From: Bedellia somnulentella
Taxonomy: Eukaryota; Arthropoda; Insecta; Lepidoptera; Bedelliidae
Length of the DNA: 64,000 bases
Direction of reading: 5' to 3'
NCBI GenBank assembly: GCA_963576735.1
Contig: OY755181.1
Location: forward strand, 1,984,001 to 2,048,000
A model generated the notes under the pieces. The model did not search any database. It was given only the letters and a program-made list of their open reading frames with translations, and was not told the origin of the DNA. The position numbers and the translations under genes are program-made. Shown piece after piece: positions 36,189 through 47,538 of this stretch (positions are counted from its first letter, which is position 1; each line of letters starts with the position of its first letter).

Positions 36189-36433
36189 CCGTGTAGTGTC
36201 GGCTTAGAATAACACTACCCCATTTCTACCTGTAAGTGATCGTAAGAGGCGACTAAGGGTTTAGGGGCTTTTTAAGTGCTTTTTGGGCGATGTGGTTGGA
36301 GACCCGTCACCAAAAACATTTATTATTACCATCTTTTCCCCATCAACTTCCAAAAGTGACTGAGGAATTTCTCATTCCAAAGCTCTGGCTACCCCGTTAA
36401 GGGATTTATAGCCGTTAGTATATGTATGTATGA
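36189..36433 (+). repeat. SINE-A copy, A1/A2 mosaic
   Basis: A1-type head (GTGTCGGCTTAG) but A2-type GATCGTAAGAGGCG and AAGTGCTTTTTGGG. Confidence 0.87.
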
Positions 36434-36520
36434 TCTATGAAATTATACAACTTCGAATGCTTAACTCGAAGAATTACTAAACAAAATAAGTGGGCTTTTG
36501 AAATTGTTAATATCAGTAAT

Positions 36521-36788
36521 ACATACATACATATGCTCATGCAATTAGTTTCCCTTGGGGTAGGTAGGGACTATTGATCGCCACTTTGTAGCATTCCGAC
36601 AAACCTCTCTAGCTTCGTTTACATCCATCAATCTTCTCATACATTCTCTTTTATTCTTCATACTTCGGACGCCGGCCATTTTGAGCACACTCGCTATTTG
36701 GTGCAAGTGTGTCCTCCGAGGTCGTCCTCTACTAACATTACCATCCACATTAGGTCTTTAAATATCTTTTACCAATTTACTGTCGTCC
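36521..36788 (-). mobile_element. LINE-R 3' end with ORF C-terminus
   Basis: The minus strand encodes GNVSRGRPRRTHLHQIASVL, RSMKNKRECMRRLMDVNEAR and EVCRNATKWRSIVPTYPKGN then a stop and the inverted tail CATACATACATATGCTCATG. The RGRPRRT motif and the end AYPxGN fit RTE-like pol C-termini. This is the longest LINE-R C-terminus in the window. Confidence 0.72.
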
Positions 36789-37044
36789 ATACATACATAC
36801 ATATACTCACGGCCGTAAATCCCAAAAAGGGGTAGCCAGAGCTTCAGAGCTAGAAACTCCTCAGCCGCATTTGGAAGTTAATAGGGGAGAAGATGGAAAA
36901 AATAAAGTATCGTTCGTGATGGGTCTCCAACCGCATCGCCCAAAAACCACTTAAAAAGCCCCACACCCTTAGTCGCCTCATACGACACCCTCGGGTAGAA
37001 AGGGGTAGTGATATTCTAAGCCGGCACTAGTCACTACACGGCAA
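36789..37044 (-). repeat. SINE-A2 copy
   Basis: Full length; a short CTAGTCACTA duplication sits in its head. Confidence 0.86.
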
Positions 37045-37570
37045 AACTCCCCGTAATCCATACTCTCTATAATACAGTATACAGTAACACTTTTTCTATT
37101 TTATATGTCCATGATAGTGAAATCTAGAAGATATTGATTTAGTGGTCTATTTAATTGTCATCCCGATAAAAACATAATGATTTTTTCAACAAGGCGATGA
37201 AAACTGATATTTCTTTTAAAACTTTTCGTTATGAGAGTAATTAATTTGAAAGAATGCTAATTTTTCTTTTAATCGCTTCTTTACCGCGGCGAGTTTTATC
37301 TACTTTGTTTGAATTACTTTCGCCTGGCCAGCTCTCGAGAAACTTTAAAACAATTTTACTCTCGGCTATTACCTCCTTTGTTGTAAAAATATATCTGTTT
37401 CGTTGCAATTACTTGTAAAAGGTTTTAACAACGCAACTCTTATATTACTTTTATTTGCATCTTCTTATTTTAATAAATAAGTAAGTTTCTTAGTTAAAGA
37501 TTCGTAATTTACAGCGTTTCTATCATAATGATCTAAACACATCTTAAAAAACACGCACTTATAAATAGAA
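37045..37570. other. Intergenic, unassigned
   Basis: Unique; a less AT-rich patch at about 37260-37390 has no frame. Confidence 0.4.
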
Positions 37571-37584
37571 AGATTTACTATACA

Positions 37585-37730
37585 GAACACATAACATCGT
37601 GCACGCTGAATATCCCCGAAGGGGTTGGCAGAGGTACTAATACTTCTGAACATCACGTGACTTTGTCACCTGCTGTTCAGAGTACCCACGTTTTGCATGG
37701 ACAGTGTACTCACGTGATAGGGGGCAGGCT
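37585..37730 (-). repeat. SINE-B 3' half
   Basis: CCCCGAAGGGGTTGGCAGAG to GTACTCACGTGATAGGGGGC. Confidence 0.78.
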
Positions 37731-37831
37731 TATATTATAACACAAAAAAAATAGTCAAGATTGTTGTCGTTAATAAGTTGAGCAATCAAACTTAGTTAAT
37801 GCGGTTTTTAAGTGCACATACTCGTATATTC

Positions 37832-38093
37832 ACATACATACATACATACATACATATACTCACGGCTATAAATCCCAGGAAGGGGTAGCCAGAGCTAAAG
37901 AATTAGAAATTCCTCAGCCACTTTTGGAAGTTTGAGTGGGGAAAAAATAGTAAAAATAAAAGTTGTTGGTGATGGGTTTCCAACCGCATCGCCCAAAAAT
38001 CCCTTAATAGCCCCATACCGTTAGTCGCCTCTTACGTACACCCACCGGAAGAAATGGGGTAGTGCTATTCTAAACCGATACTACACGGCAAAT
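37832..38093 (-). repeat. SINE-A1 copy
   Basis: A long CATA tail of several units; full length. Confidence 0.89.
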
Positions 38094-38152
38094 CGTATAT
38101 TCATCTATCATTTTCAAAAGATAATGTGATTTAACTTGAATAATCTCATAAC

Positions 38153-38285
38153 ATACTTATATATACTCACTGCTGCACTGGTGTAAATCCTAAAAAGGGG
38201 TAACCATAACTTCAGAACCTCTTTAACCATATTTAAAATCGGATTGTGAAAAATATTATGAAATTAAGGATGTTGGTAATAACTT
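38153..38285 (-). repeat. SINE-A2, 5' truncated and diverged
   Basis: TATATACTCACTGCTGCAC to GGATGTTGGTAATAAC. Confidence 0.6.
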
Positions 38286-38298
38286 CCTTACAACTTAC

Positions 38299-38437
38299 TT
38301 ACTTATACTCACGCCCATTATTACCATTGGGGTAGGCAGAGACTATCGATCGCCACTTAGTACGATCTTGACAAACCTCTCTTGCTTCCCTTACATTCAT
38401 TATTCTTCTCATACATGCTCTTTTATTCTTCTCACTT
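38299..38437 (-). repeat. LINE-R 3' end
   Basis: TACTCACGCCCATTATTACC, ATTGGGGTAGGCAGAGAC through CATGCTCTTTTATTCTTC. Confidence 0.7.
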
Positions 38438-38439
38438 AC

Positions 38440-39210
38440 AAATTAGAAGTAATTTTATGCCACAACTGATATACGAGTAGTTGTATTAAATGAATTTGAA
38501 ATTTTATGTAGAAAATCTTACTTTTGTACGAACAAAATGACCAACAATTTATTTAGCTATTAAGTTAACTAAAAGTATATTAGGAAAATAGCAACGCAGC
38601 TTAACTAAAATTTTGTGAGAAGAATAATTCCTAGATAATAGCGAAGTAATGGACAGTACGAAGTGCTATTAATTCGCAATTTATTCGGGCGTTCAGTGCA
38701 CGCTGTTTTGTGCAAGCCACATCGATTTCTCGTTAGCCTATAAGGTTTTTTGAAGCTGCGAGTTAACTTTGTTTATTCTCTTATTTTGCGAGTGCAGCAT
38801 TATTCATGTTTTTTTTATTTGATGTTTGAAGAATATGTGATGATCGAACAGATGCTTTATAACAGTATCATTTGCACTAGACACTTTACAAGATACTTGT
38901 ATCAAATCAAGTTTGTTAACTAAATCAATTATAACCAAGAATATTAATTTGAAAATTTGTACAAGAAACGTAAGAAAGTTTAGCTAAATAACTATAGTTT
39001 ATTCAAATTTTTTTTTAATGTAAACCGTGCGACGTAAAACTGTTTTTGAGCGTGACTAATTTATCAAAAAAAGTCGATACATTTATTAAATCTGAAATCT
39101 TTTTTTAATCAGTTTCAGTTATTTCAGGTATTTTAAATCAAACAGTTTGTTAAATTTAATCATAATGAAATTCAATACTTTAACCAACTCGGTACAATTT
39201 GTTTACCGAA
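38440..39210. other. Intergenic, unassigned
   Basis: No gene or family repeat seen. Confidence 0.4.
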
Positions 39211-39214
39211 GGGC

Positions 39215-39352
39215 AAGCACGAGCGCTATTTTATCGACACGATAACGGTTAGAATGAGATGGCAGTATACGATACTAAGTAAGTGTGTAAGAGATGGCTG
39301 CTGTATCCGACGCGATAACTAGTTTAAACACGGCTCGTACTAGCCGGGCTGG
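39215..39352. repeat. Short repeat with AGCACGAGC ends (copy 2)
   Basis: Matches 1393-1531 with few differences; the ends read CAAGCACGAGCGC and GGCTCGTACTAGCC. Confidence 0.6.
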
Positions 39353-39424
39353 TGTATAAAGTAAATATGAGAATAAATTTCATGATGGATAATTATTAAG
39401 TTTTTTGTTCTCTGGATAAAATAT

Positions 39425-39572
39425 AGCACTACTTTCTTCCGGTGGGTGAACGTATTTTTTACGCTACGTAATTTTAATTTTTGGTCTCCAACTGCACCGC
39501 CCAAAAGTCACTTAAAAAGCCCACAGCCCCAGAAATGGGGTAGTGCTATACACTAGACACTACACAGCTATT
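39425..39572. repeat. SINE-A head fragments in inverted arrangement
   Basis: CACTACTTTCTTCCGGTGGG on + and, after about 40 bp, GGTCTCCAACTGCACCGCCC to CTAGACACTACACAGC inverted. Confidence 0.6.
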
Positions 39573-39929
39573 GTCTTTTGTGATTTCAGCTAAATACTAA
39601 AACTTGCGAAATGAAATAACATGATTCTGAAACCTCTGGGATCTTGCTCCATATCTAGGTACGATTATATTGATCTAGTCCAGTTTCTCTTAACAGTAGT
39701 GTAGTGCAGGTAAACTTACAAGTCGAGAACTAAGCTATCACAACATACTGTTGTCCAACGCTTGTTTCGTTTTTATTGTGCTATTCCATTTGTTTGTTTC
39801 ACTTCGGAATTCGTTCCGAGTTTTTCATTTTCTAACTCGATGCTTGTTTTTGTTAACTGTACGTGCTATCTGTGAAGTTGTTCAATTATTTTCTTATATT
39901 TGTATCAATCTTTCTATAATTACTCATAA

Positions 39930-40180
39930 ATAAAGGAAAGAAAAATTTCGAGAAAAAATTTACTCACTGGGCGTCACATGTCCACGTCTCAAACCAATCA
40001 TTTACTAATCTGAACCATAAATCAGAGAATTTAAATCTTTTTGTTCATGAAAACCTCATGTGGGGATTATTATCTATAGTAGAGGGTAGAGCGACGGGGG
40101 CGTATACCCGAGGTCGCGGGTTCAATTCCCGTCTGTGTCGAAATTTTTCTTTCCTTTATTTATTCTTTATTTATTAGTAA
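39930..40180 (+). repeat. Repeat-C copy
   Basis: TTTTGTTCATGAAAACCTC, then TAGAGCGACGGGGGCGTATA, CGAGGTCGCGGGTTCAATTC (B-box) and a GTGTCGAAATTTTTC end; the acceptor half of the tRNA-like part is lost. Confidence 0.6.
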
Positions 40181-40195
40181 CTAGTGGATCGTCCC

Positions 40196-40618
40196 AGCTT
40201 CGCACGGGTAGCGTTATTTTTTTAAATATCATATAATATAAAAGTGAGACTTTTACAAACGTAAGAGTAAACAAACATAATCAGAATGATCCGAACTGCT
40301 AAGCTATCGGGAATTACACGTGTTATTGTGAGTCAACCGTAAAAGATAGACATAAACTGCTGAGAATTTTTATAATTTTATGAAGAATATTTCCGTCACA
40401 CATGATTTCTATGTAGGTTCAACCATTGAGGCAGCACACGCGACGGAAGCTTAAAAAATAGAGTAACTTCTCCCCTTTTCCCAAAATTTCCCAAAATTCC
40501 CCTTTACTACTCAGCTGAAAAGTATACAAAAACCTGCGCAGGTGTATGAAGAATAATTGTACCAAGTTTCGTTAAAATCCGTCGAGTAGTTTTTGTTTCC
40601 ATAAGGAACATACAAACC

Positions 40619-40652
<34 letters not shown>

Positions 40653-40788
40653 AAGACAGACAGACAAAAATTTTACTGATTGCATTTTTGGCATCAGTAT
40701 CGATCCCTAATCACCACCTGATGGTTATTTTGAAAATATATTTCATGTACAGAATTGACCTCTCTACAGATTTATTATAAGTATAGAT
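40196..40788 (+). repeat. Repeat-E copy 1
   Basis: Starts ACTAGTGGATCGTCCCAGC, contains CGTTAAAATCCGTCGAGTAG and a GACA microsatellite (40619-40666), ends TTTATTATAAGTATAGAT. Lacks about 370 bp present in copy 2. No ORF; probably the 3' end of a LINE or a non-autonomous derivative. Confidence 0.72.
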
Positions 40789-40904
40789 AATACCCACATG
40801 AGGTTTTCATGAACAAAAAGATTTAAACTTTCTATAATTACTTGGATTTTAAAAATTGGGAAAGAAAGCTATATGGCAATAAAGGATAGTGTTTTCTAAA
40901 ATAA

Positions 40905-40998
40905 AACAACCGTGAGTAAAACACCACTTATCGTGCAAACGATGAGGGTTCAAATCCCGGGTCGGGCCTACACTAATTTTTCTTTTTAAAGTCGTGCG
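40905..40998 (+). repeat. SINE-B head fragment
   Basis: AACCGTGAGTAAAACACC and GGGTTCAAATCCCGGGTCGG (B-box) only. Confidence 0.7.
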
Positions 40999-41052
40999 CA
41001 CCAAAAAGACATTTTACACCATATAAGTATAGTAACAAATTTGTCTGGCATT

Positions 41053-41283
41053 TCACATACATACATACATATACTCACGGCTTTAAATCCCTAGAAGGGG
41101 TAGCCAGAGCCACCTTTGGAAAATTGAGTGGGGTAAGGATAGTAAAGGAAAGGTTGTTGGTGATGGGTCTCCAACTGCATCGCCCAAAAAGCACTTAAAA
41201 GCTCGAATACCGTTAGTCGCCTCTTACGTACACCCATCGGTAGTAAAGGGGTAGTGCTATTCTAAGCCGACACTACACGGCAA
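41053..41283 (-). repeat. SINE-A1 copy
   Basis: CATACATATACTCACGG to CCGACACTACACGG; loses AGGAATT..TCCTCA between GAGC and CACC. Confidence 0.87.
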
Positions 41284-41284
41284 T

Positions 41285-42900
41285 TTTAGACTTTCTAGCA
41301 TTTCATATCAAGCCATTTCTTTCCAGTAATTCTTTTATGTATGAACTGCAATGACATTGAAACAAACTAGCCATAAAACGAGTGTTTAAAAATGGCATTG
41401 GCTATGCGCCATTCTACATTAAAATCTGCAGGGAACAGCCATACCATTATTTAATTCAACAAGCTACCTATTTGGCGCAGCCAAAATATATTTGTATGAA
41501 TTCAATAAAAGATTGTATTGACGCTCATTTCGCACTGTCTATGAAATTGGAACGAACACAATAAATAATTTATTTAATACCCTTTGTTCGTACAACTATT
41601 TTATCGTTTAAATCTTCGGAGCTTTTGTGAGTACGAAGTGTTGCGTACAAAGGCTTGCATATTTATGTGAATACAAAGAATTGGAAGATGAAGTCATTTA
41701 GTTCATATTTTTTTCAAATATTTAGAAACTACCTGAATTTAAACATGATTATTTGTTTTTGTTTCCAAAAGTTTACGTACGTTGTATGATGTGATGAATC
41801 ATGAACAAAAATATTCTGACACGAGTACACGGCTTACGTGTTGTATATATGATGTATATATAATACTATGCATTTAATGAAAAAATAACTTTCTTTCTAA
41901 AAACTTTTAACAAGAATTTGGCTGGTTTTATATAAACCTTGTGTTGTGACGTTATGTTTAGAATAATCGAGGATCAATGGTTCCTAAAAACCATAATAAA
42001 ATTTGTAGCCAACTCTCCAAACAACAATGACTTATACCGCAATCATTTCCAACTGATTAACCCTGTAACAGAATGCCTAAGATGGTCAGTAGCCACGCAT
42101 CAACATCTGGTGAGCCGAATGAGCTGAGAACGTGCCTACGGCTGCATCCTACTATTTGTCGTGCGCAGACCAACTGTGGCCAATCGGGCATGCTGTGTAT
42201 TTGCTTCGAGATATTGGCTGGTTGCTGGAAATGGCTTGGAGCCGTCTTAATCTCGGCAACAATGCATTGCGAAAATATACATATATTTATATACTCCCGA
42301 TTATAGATCACAAAATGGTTGCCAGAACTTCAGAATTTGAGAATTTTCAAACTCATTTAAAAGTAAAAGGTTATAAAATGAATGCGCCTCTTTATACTCG
42401 AAAGAATGATAGAGACTGAAATCATTATTTTTATATTTAATTCACATTTGTTTCAAAAAGTTGCAATTAAATACTGTCTCTTATACACTTTATTAGGTCT
42501 GAAAAATGTCGTGAGAAGTCAATAGAAAAGAAAAGGCCCGACGAAGTAGCACAGGGCTAATAGACGCGAGACTAATAGAGTTTCCTTGAGAGCCAATAAA
42601 AGATAAGAGCAAAAAAGAAAATCGCAAAGGTAAACACGCCGAATTCAACGCAAGACAAATACGGACCAGATAAATAGACTCCTGACAAATGGTTTCAACT
42701 ATCCCTTCCATCGGATTCGGGAGAAAAAATATTACCACGGATATTTATCCGTATACAAATATTTGTTACAGCTCAAATCGAACGGAAACGTTTGCCTGTC
42801 GAAATCAGATTTGGACCTTTCTTTCGGGGGTTTAAACAATTGCGGGATAAATGAGGCTGTTCTTAATTTGCGATACATTATTTAGGTCCACATATACGTA
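41285..42900. other. Long unique stretch
   Basis: About 1.6 kb without window repeats. Several 60-95 codon open stretches around 42060-42420 overlap on both strands and show no domain. No RNA gene is evident. Confidence 0.4.
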
Positions 42901-43124
42901 GCTGTGTTGTGTCGGCTTAGAATAGCACTACCCCATTTCTTCCGGTGGGTGTACGTAAGAGGCGACTAAGGGTATTGGGGCTTTTGAGGGATTTTTGGGC
43001 GATGCGGTTGGAGACCCATCACTAACAACCTTTATTTGTCCATCTTTACTTATATTTCTAATTCCCTAGCTCTGGCTTAGCTCTTCTAGGGATTTATAGC
43101 CGTGAGTATATGTATGTATATGTA
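42901..43124 (+). repeat. SINE-A1 copy
   Basis: Complete; the TCTAATTCCCTAGCTCTGG segment matches the copy at 16127-16320. Confidence 0.88.
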
Positions 43125-43407
43125 TATACATAAACTCTCAGATATTAATCTCAGAAAAGGGTGGCCAGAGTTTTAAAATTAGAAATTTGTAATCCTTTGT
43201 GAGCCCTTGTGGTTACGAAATCATATGTGTGGTTCAATTATATTCTATATTCATGACTCAGTAATACTGGAGCAAGAGACAGATTGTTCTTTCAAAGCAG
43301 CGGTGGCGGCGGTAGGTCCGTTGATTATCACTCGATGACACTGTCCAGACAAAAACTGGGTTCACTTAGATTAGTACCTCTGTGATGCCTTTTTAAACAA
43401 CACGTTT

Positions 43408-43600
43408 ATCAGTAGGAGGCTTCTAACGGTATGGTGCTGTTTTAAGTGGTTTTTGCGCGATGCGGCTGGAGACCCATCACCAACGATACTTTATTTCCAC
43501 CAGCTTGTCCCCTATGATTTTCTAAATGTGGCTGAGGAGTTTTTAGCTTTAAAGACCTGGCTACCCCTTTGTGGGATTCATGGCCTTGAATATATACTAT
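43408..43600 (+). repeat. SINE-A2, 5' truncated
   Basis: AGGAGGCTTCTAACGGTATG to CATGGCCTTGAATATATAC. Confidence 0.78.
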
Positions 43601-43604
43601 ACAT

Positions 43605-44295
43605 ATACCCATGCATAACTAGGTATGTTTATGAGCTGTGTCATCTTGAGAACTTTTTGCATCAACGTGATAGAAGGCCTATAAAATAATAAATGAGGCG
43701 AAAATAACTATGTTCACAACTCAACTGAAAATTCCATGTAAAATTTGCATTACGAGAACGAGTACGTACATATCACGAAACAATGTTAACATTCGAATCA
43801 TCAATGATGCCAACAACCATTCCATAATGACTGTTATTACGACATAACGTGCATGACGAAAGCTGCCTTAAATGGCTTTTGTACGTGCATTTATTGGCGA
43901 TCTGCCATCGGCTCGTGGCTCAAAAACGGTTGTAATTGGCGCTCCCATAATTTAATTTTGCTAACGCAGTGTTTGAGCTGATGCCAGCAGCGCAAATTCA
44001 ATAAAAATTCGAGCGCGATCTCTGGAAATCATTGGCCATCAATTTCGCTCGTGTTTTATACCTGTGTGAGTTGTTTTCTGGTGAACGTGTCTTGTACGAC
44101 TGATTTCAATGGATATTTATTTGTGTTCTTGTTCACATGTTTTTAACAAGTGCTTATTGAATATTAATAGTAATAAATATTTTAATACTTTTGATGTATT
44201 GCAATAGCCATAAATGACACGTTCATAAACAACAATAAAACTCATGATTATTTCTAATATCTAGATAATTAATGTAACCCATTGCTTAATCCAAA
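43605..44295. other. Intergenic, unassigned
   Basis: Includes a less AT-rich patch at 43850-44050 that looks unique; no frame fits. Confidence 0.4.
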
Positions 44296-44297
44296 CA

Positions 44298-44534
44298 ATA
44301 CATACATACATACATATACTCACGGCTATAAATCCCTTGAACGGGTAGCCAGAGCTTGGGAATGAGACATTCCTCAGCCACCTTTGGAAGTTGCGTGGGG
44401 AAAAGATGGTGAAATAAAGGTTGTTGGTGATCGGCCAAAAATCCCTTAAAAGCCCCAATACCGTTAGTCGCCTCTTACGTACACCCACCGGAAGAAATGG
44501 GGTAGTGCTATTCTAAGCCGACACTACACAGCAG
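44298..44534 (-). repeat. SINE-A1 copy
   Basis: Small deletion after GTTGTTGGTGAT; otherwise complete. Confidence 0.88.
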
Positions 44535-44776
44535 TAACTGTTTGATAATACAATGTATCTTTTCATTTTTCGGACTGTCAAGAGATTCAATACAGCCTGT
44601 TATTTCCCAATCAACCAGGGATAAATCTCCGTCAGACCACGGAGGCAGTAAACATATGGTTTAGGTAAATTTAAAAGATGTATGTGGAAGTGAAAATAAA
44701 TTGATTTGCCGGCGTTCTACCCGAGTGGGCTATTTGGTCGGAAATGAGAACAGAATTGCGAGGTGCGCTTAACAGT

Positions 44777-45137
44777 GAACGAAATCTTGTTTGCGATGCA
44801 ATATTTTGAAAAGAACTGTAAGAACTGTCGTGTTTAGGTTGCTTAAAGAACTATATTAAAACTTTTTATAACATACATATTCAATTCATACATATACTCA
44901 CAGCCATAAATCCCAAAAAGGGGTAACAACAGCTTCAGAAACTCCTCAACAACATTTGGAAGTTGATAGTAGACAAGAAAGTATCATTGGTGATGGGTCT
45001 CCTACCGCATCGCCCAAAGACCACTTAAAAATGCCCCATACCCTCTCCGTCGCCTCTTAAGACACTCATTGGTAGAAAGGGGCAGTGTAATTCTAAGCCG
45101 GCACTTAACGGCACTTTATAACAATATATTATATATA
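44777..45137. repeat. Segmental duplication I, copy 2
   Basis: Same flanks and same SINE-A2 as 26294-26655; differs by point changes and by loss of AAATAAAGTG. Confidence 0.88.
44884..45117 (-). repeat. SINE-A2 copy in duplication I
   Basis: CATACATATACTCACAGCC tail; shares the private GGGGCAGTG variant with 26402-26634. Confidence 0.85.
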
Positions 45138-45244
45138 TTGTATTTGTCTATTTTTATTTTGCATTTGAATTGGCAAAATATCGAAATAACCTAACTGTAC
45201 TCACGGATATACATCCTAAAAATAGGAAGTACTTGGGAATAAAG

Positions 45245-45430
45245 CTTTTAGGTTAAGGCTTTTATGTGCTTTTTGGGCGATGCGGTTGGAAACCCATCAC
45301 TAAAAACATTAACTTTAAAATCTTTTCCCCACTCAACTTCCAAAAGTGGCTGACGAGTTTCGTGTTCCGAAGCTCTTGCTACCCCTTCTAGGGATTTATA
45401 GCCGTGATTATATGTATGTGAGTATGTATT
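45245..45430 (+). repeat. SINE-A, 5' truncated
   Basis: TTTTATGTGCTTTTTGGGCG to GCCGTGATTATATGTATG. Confidence 0.82.
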
Positions 45431-45798
45431 TAAGTCTGTGCATTGATATTAGTCAGCAAGTCACAAAAACACCTGAATATCTCTGTACATTCCGAATCGC
45501 ATGTAACTCCGAATCTAGATTATCTGGTCATTACTCCGACAAGAGTCAACGAAAACTCGTAAACCACACATAATCTTGGTAAATGCTGAAAAAGTTTCTC
45601 GTTTTGAATATTAGTTTCCCGTTTTAGTTTATTTGAGTGAAGATACTCGTAGCGAATGTGGCGGGGCTAATTTCACGCTGACTTTCAACTGGTTCCAATC
45701 AGGGTTGTGTTTTGAAGAGTATCAAGTATTTTTTTTATTTTTATAAAATAATCTTGGTCGAAATGGTAAAAACATATAAGCATAGATTGAAACTACAT

Positions 45799-45803
<5 letters not shown>

Positions 45804-45868
<65 letters not shown>
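45804..45868. repeat. AT dinucleotide microsatellite
   Basis: About 60 bp of pure TA repeat directly before the LINE ORF1 fragment begins. Confidence 0.95.
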
Positions 45869-45870
<2 letters not shown>

Positions 45871-46462
45871 ACGCAAAGATGTCGCCTATCTCAATCAGAC
45901 CATAGCTCTACTTCAGGACCAAATTAATGCACAAGAACAAAACAGTCTACGTCATGAGATCGAAATCATGGGCATTCCCGAATGCGAAAACGAGAACCTA
46001 GACCACCTCGTTGGTCTCACCGCTCAACTGACTGGCGTCAAGATTAATTTGGAGCAGGACTTGGACTCTGTCTGCCGCGTCGGCGCGAAAATGAGAAACA
46101 CCAAAGAATCAGCAGCACCACGGCCCGTCGTCGTGCGCTTCCAGCGCTTAGCAAAACGCAACGAAATCATCAGCGCGGCCAGGCAACGGAAAAACATCAG
46201 CTCCGAGAACCTAGGTTTCAGTGGACCAAGATCGAAATTATACATTAATGAACGTCTTACAAAATACAACCGGCAGCTTTTTCGTGAGGCTAGAATGCGA
46301 TCCAGGACATCTGACTACAAATATTGCTGGGTTAAGCAAGGGTTCATATATGTCCGCAAAGACGACAAAAAACCCTATAAGCAAATTAAAAACTCGAACG
46401 AACTCGACGATCTCTTCGGTCCAAACCCATCAAGAAATAGCGCGCCCGTTGCAGAAAACTGA
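45869..46462 (+). pseudogene. LINE ORF1 fragment with coiled coil and FP-type domain
   Basis: The frame is open from the AT microsatellite on: QRKDVAYLNQTIALLQDQIN (coiled coil), then IEIMGIPECENENLDHLVG, RPVVVRFQRLAKRNEIISAA, LYINERLTKYNRQLFREAR and YKYCWVKQGFIYVRKDD. The (E)I.GIPE...RP..V.F...R..I...R.....YINE.LT..N..L...AR...KY.WV..G.I..RK order is typical of insect LINE ORF1 proteins that share a domain with baculovirus FP protein. 5' truncated; the stop at 46460 looks natural. Confidence 0.7.
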
Positions 46463-46571
46463 AACAAGAGTCCAGGCCTATATAAGTAGCGACTTCAGCC
46501 CCGTAATTATTAAAATTTTTTCTTTGTTCTCGGAATTTCACCTGTCTATTTTGCAGGTTATATTATTATAT

Positions 46572-47535
46572 ACTAGTGGATCGTCCCAGCTTCGCACGGG
46601 TAGCGTTGTTTTTTTAATTATCTGAGGTTTCTTTCTTCAGGCACTGCTCAAGCATTGTGAAATTCAGCGCAATGTTTTCAATTTATTAAATTTATAGCAC
46701 TCCCTAAACAGTGTAGTTTGGTGATTTTAAATGCGCTTTGATGAACGGTTCAGTATTTCCGTTAAATAGCAAATTTTGAAATAAAACGCTATGAAGTATT
46801 TATAACAGTCTAAAAGATAAATCATTACGTGATGTAGGATGCCACAACTGGCGCCATCTAGTATGTTATATGTAAATTAGTAAAGATTTGGTTTTGATCA
46901 CGGGCGCGATGGCTTATTTTATGTATAATTTCGGTGTTTGTCTACCGATTTCTATGATTCTTTTTTTATTGAATAGGTTATAATGTTTCCTTTTTTAAAT
47001 TTGGGATGAGTGAGACGTTTACAAACGTAAAAGTAAACAAATATAATCAGAATGATCCGAACTGCTAAGCTATCAGGAATTACACGTGTTATTGTGAGTC
47101 AACCGTAAAAGATAGACATAAACTGCCGAGGTTTTTTTTAGATAATTTTATGAAGAATATTTCCGTCACACATGATTTCTATATAAGTTTAACTATTGAG
47201 GCTGCACACGCGACGGAAGCTTAAAAAATGGAGTAACTTCTCCCGTTTTCCCAAAATTTCCCAAAATTCCCCTTTACTACTCAGCTGGAAAGTATACAAA
47301 AACCTGCGCAGGTGTATGAAGAATAATTGTGCCAAGTTTCGTTAAAATCCGTCGAGTAGTTTTTGTTTCCATAAGGAACATACAAACCGACAGACAGACA
47401 GACAGACAGACAAAAATTTTACTGATTGCATTTTTGGCATCAGTATCGATCCCTAATCACCACCTGATGGTTATTTTGAAAATATATTTCATGTACAGAA
47501 TTGACCTCTCTACAGATTTATTATAAGTATAGATC
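46572..47535 (+). repeat. Repeat-E copy 2 (longer)
   Basis: Same head (ACTAGTGGATCGTCCCAGC) and end (TTTATTATAAGTATAGAT) as copy 1, with a shorter GACA array (47389-47413). It sits between ORF1 and ORF2 of the LINE. Confidence 0.75.
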
Positions 47536-47538
47536 TCA

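Noticed and set aside
40619..40666. GACA array considered as a CRISPR-like or satellite array
   Set aside because: Simple 4-bp microsatellite inside Repeat-E, with no spacers; CRISPR is not expected in an animal genome.
42057..42419. Overlapping 77-95 codon frames on both strands
   Set aside because: No recognisable domain, no splice context, and frames on opposite strands cancel as evidence.
45712..45927. 71-codon frame with a run of Ile-Tyr
   Set aside because: Produced by the AT dinucleotide repeat.
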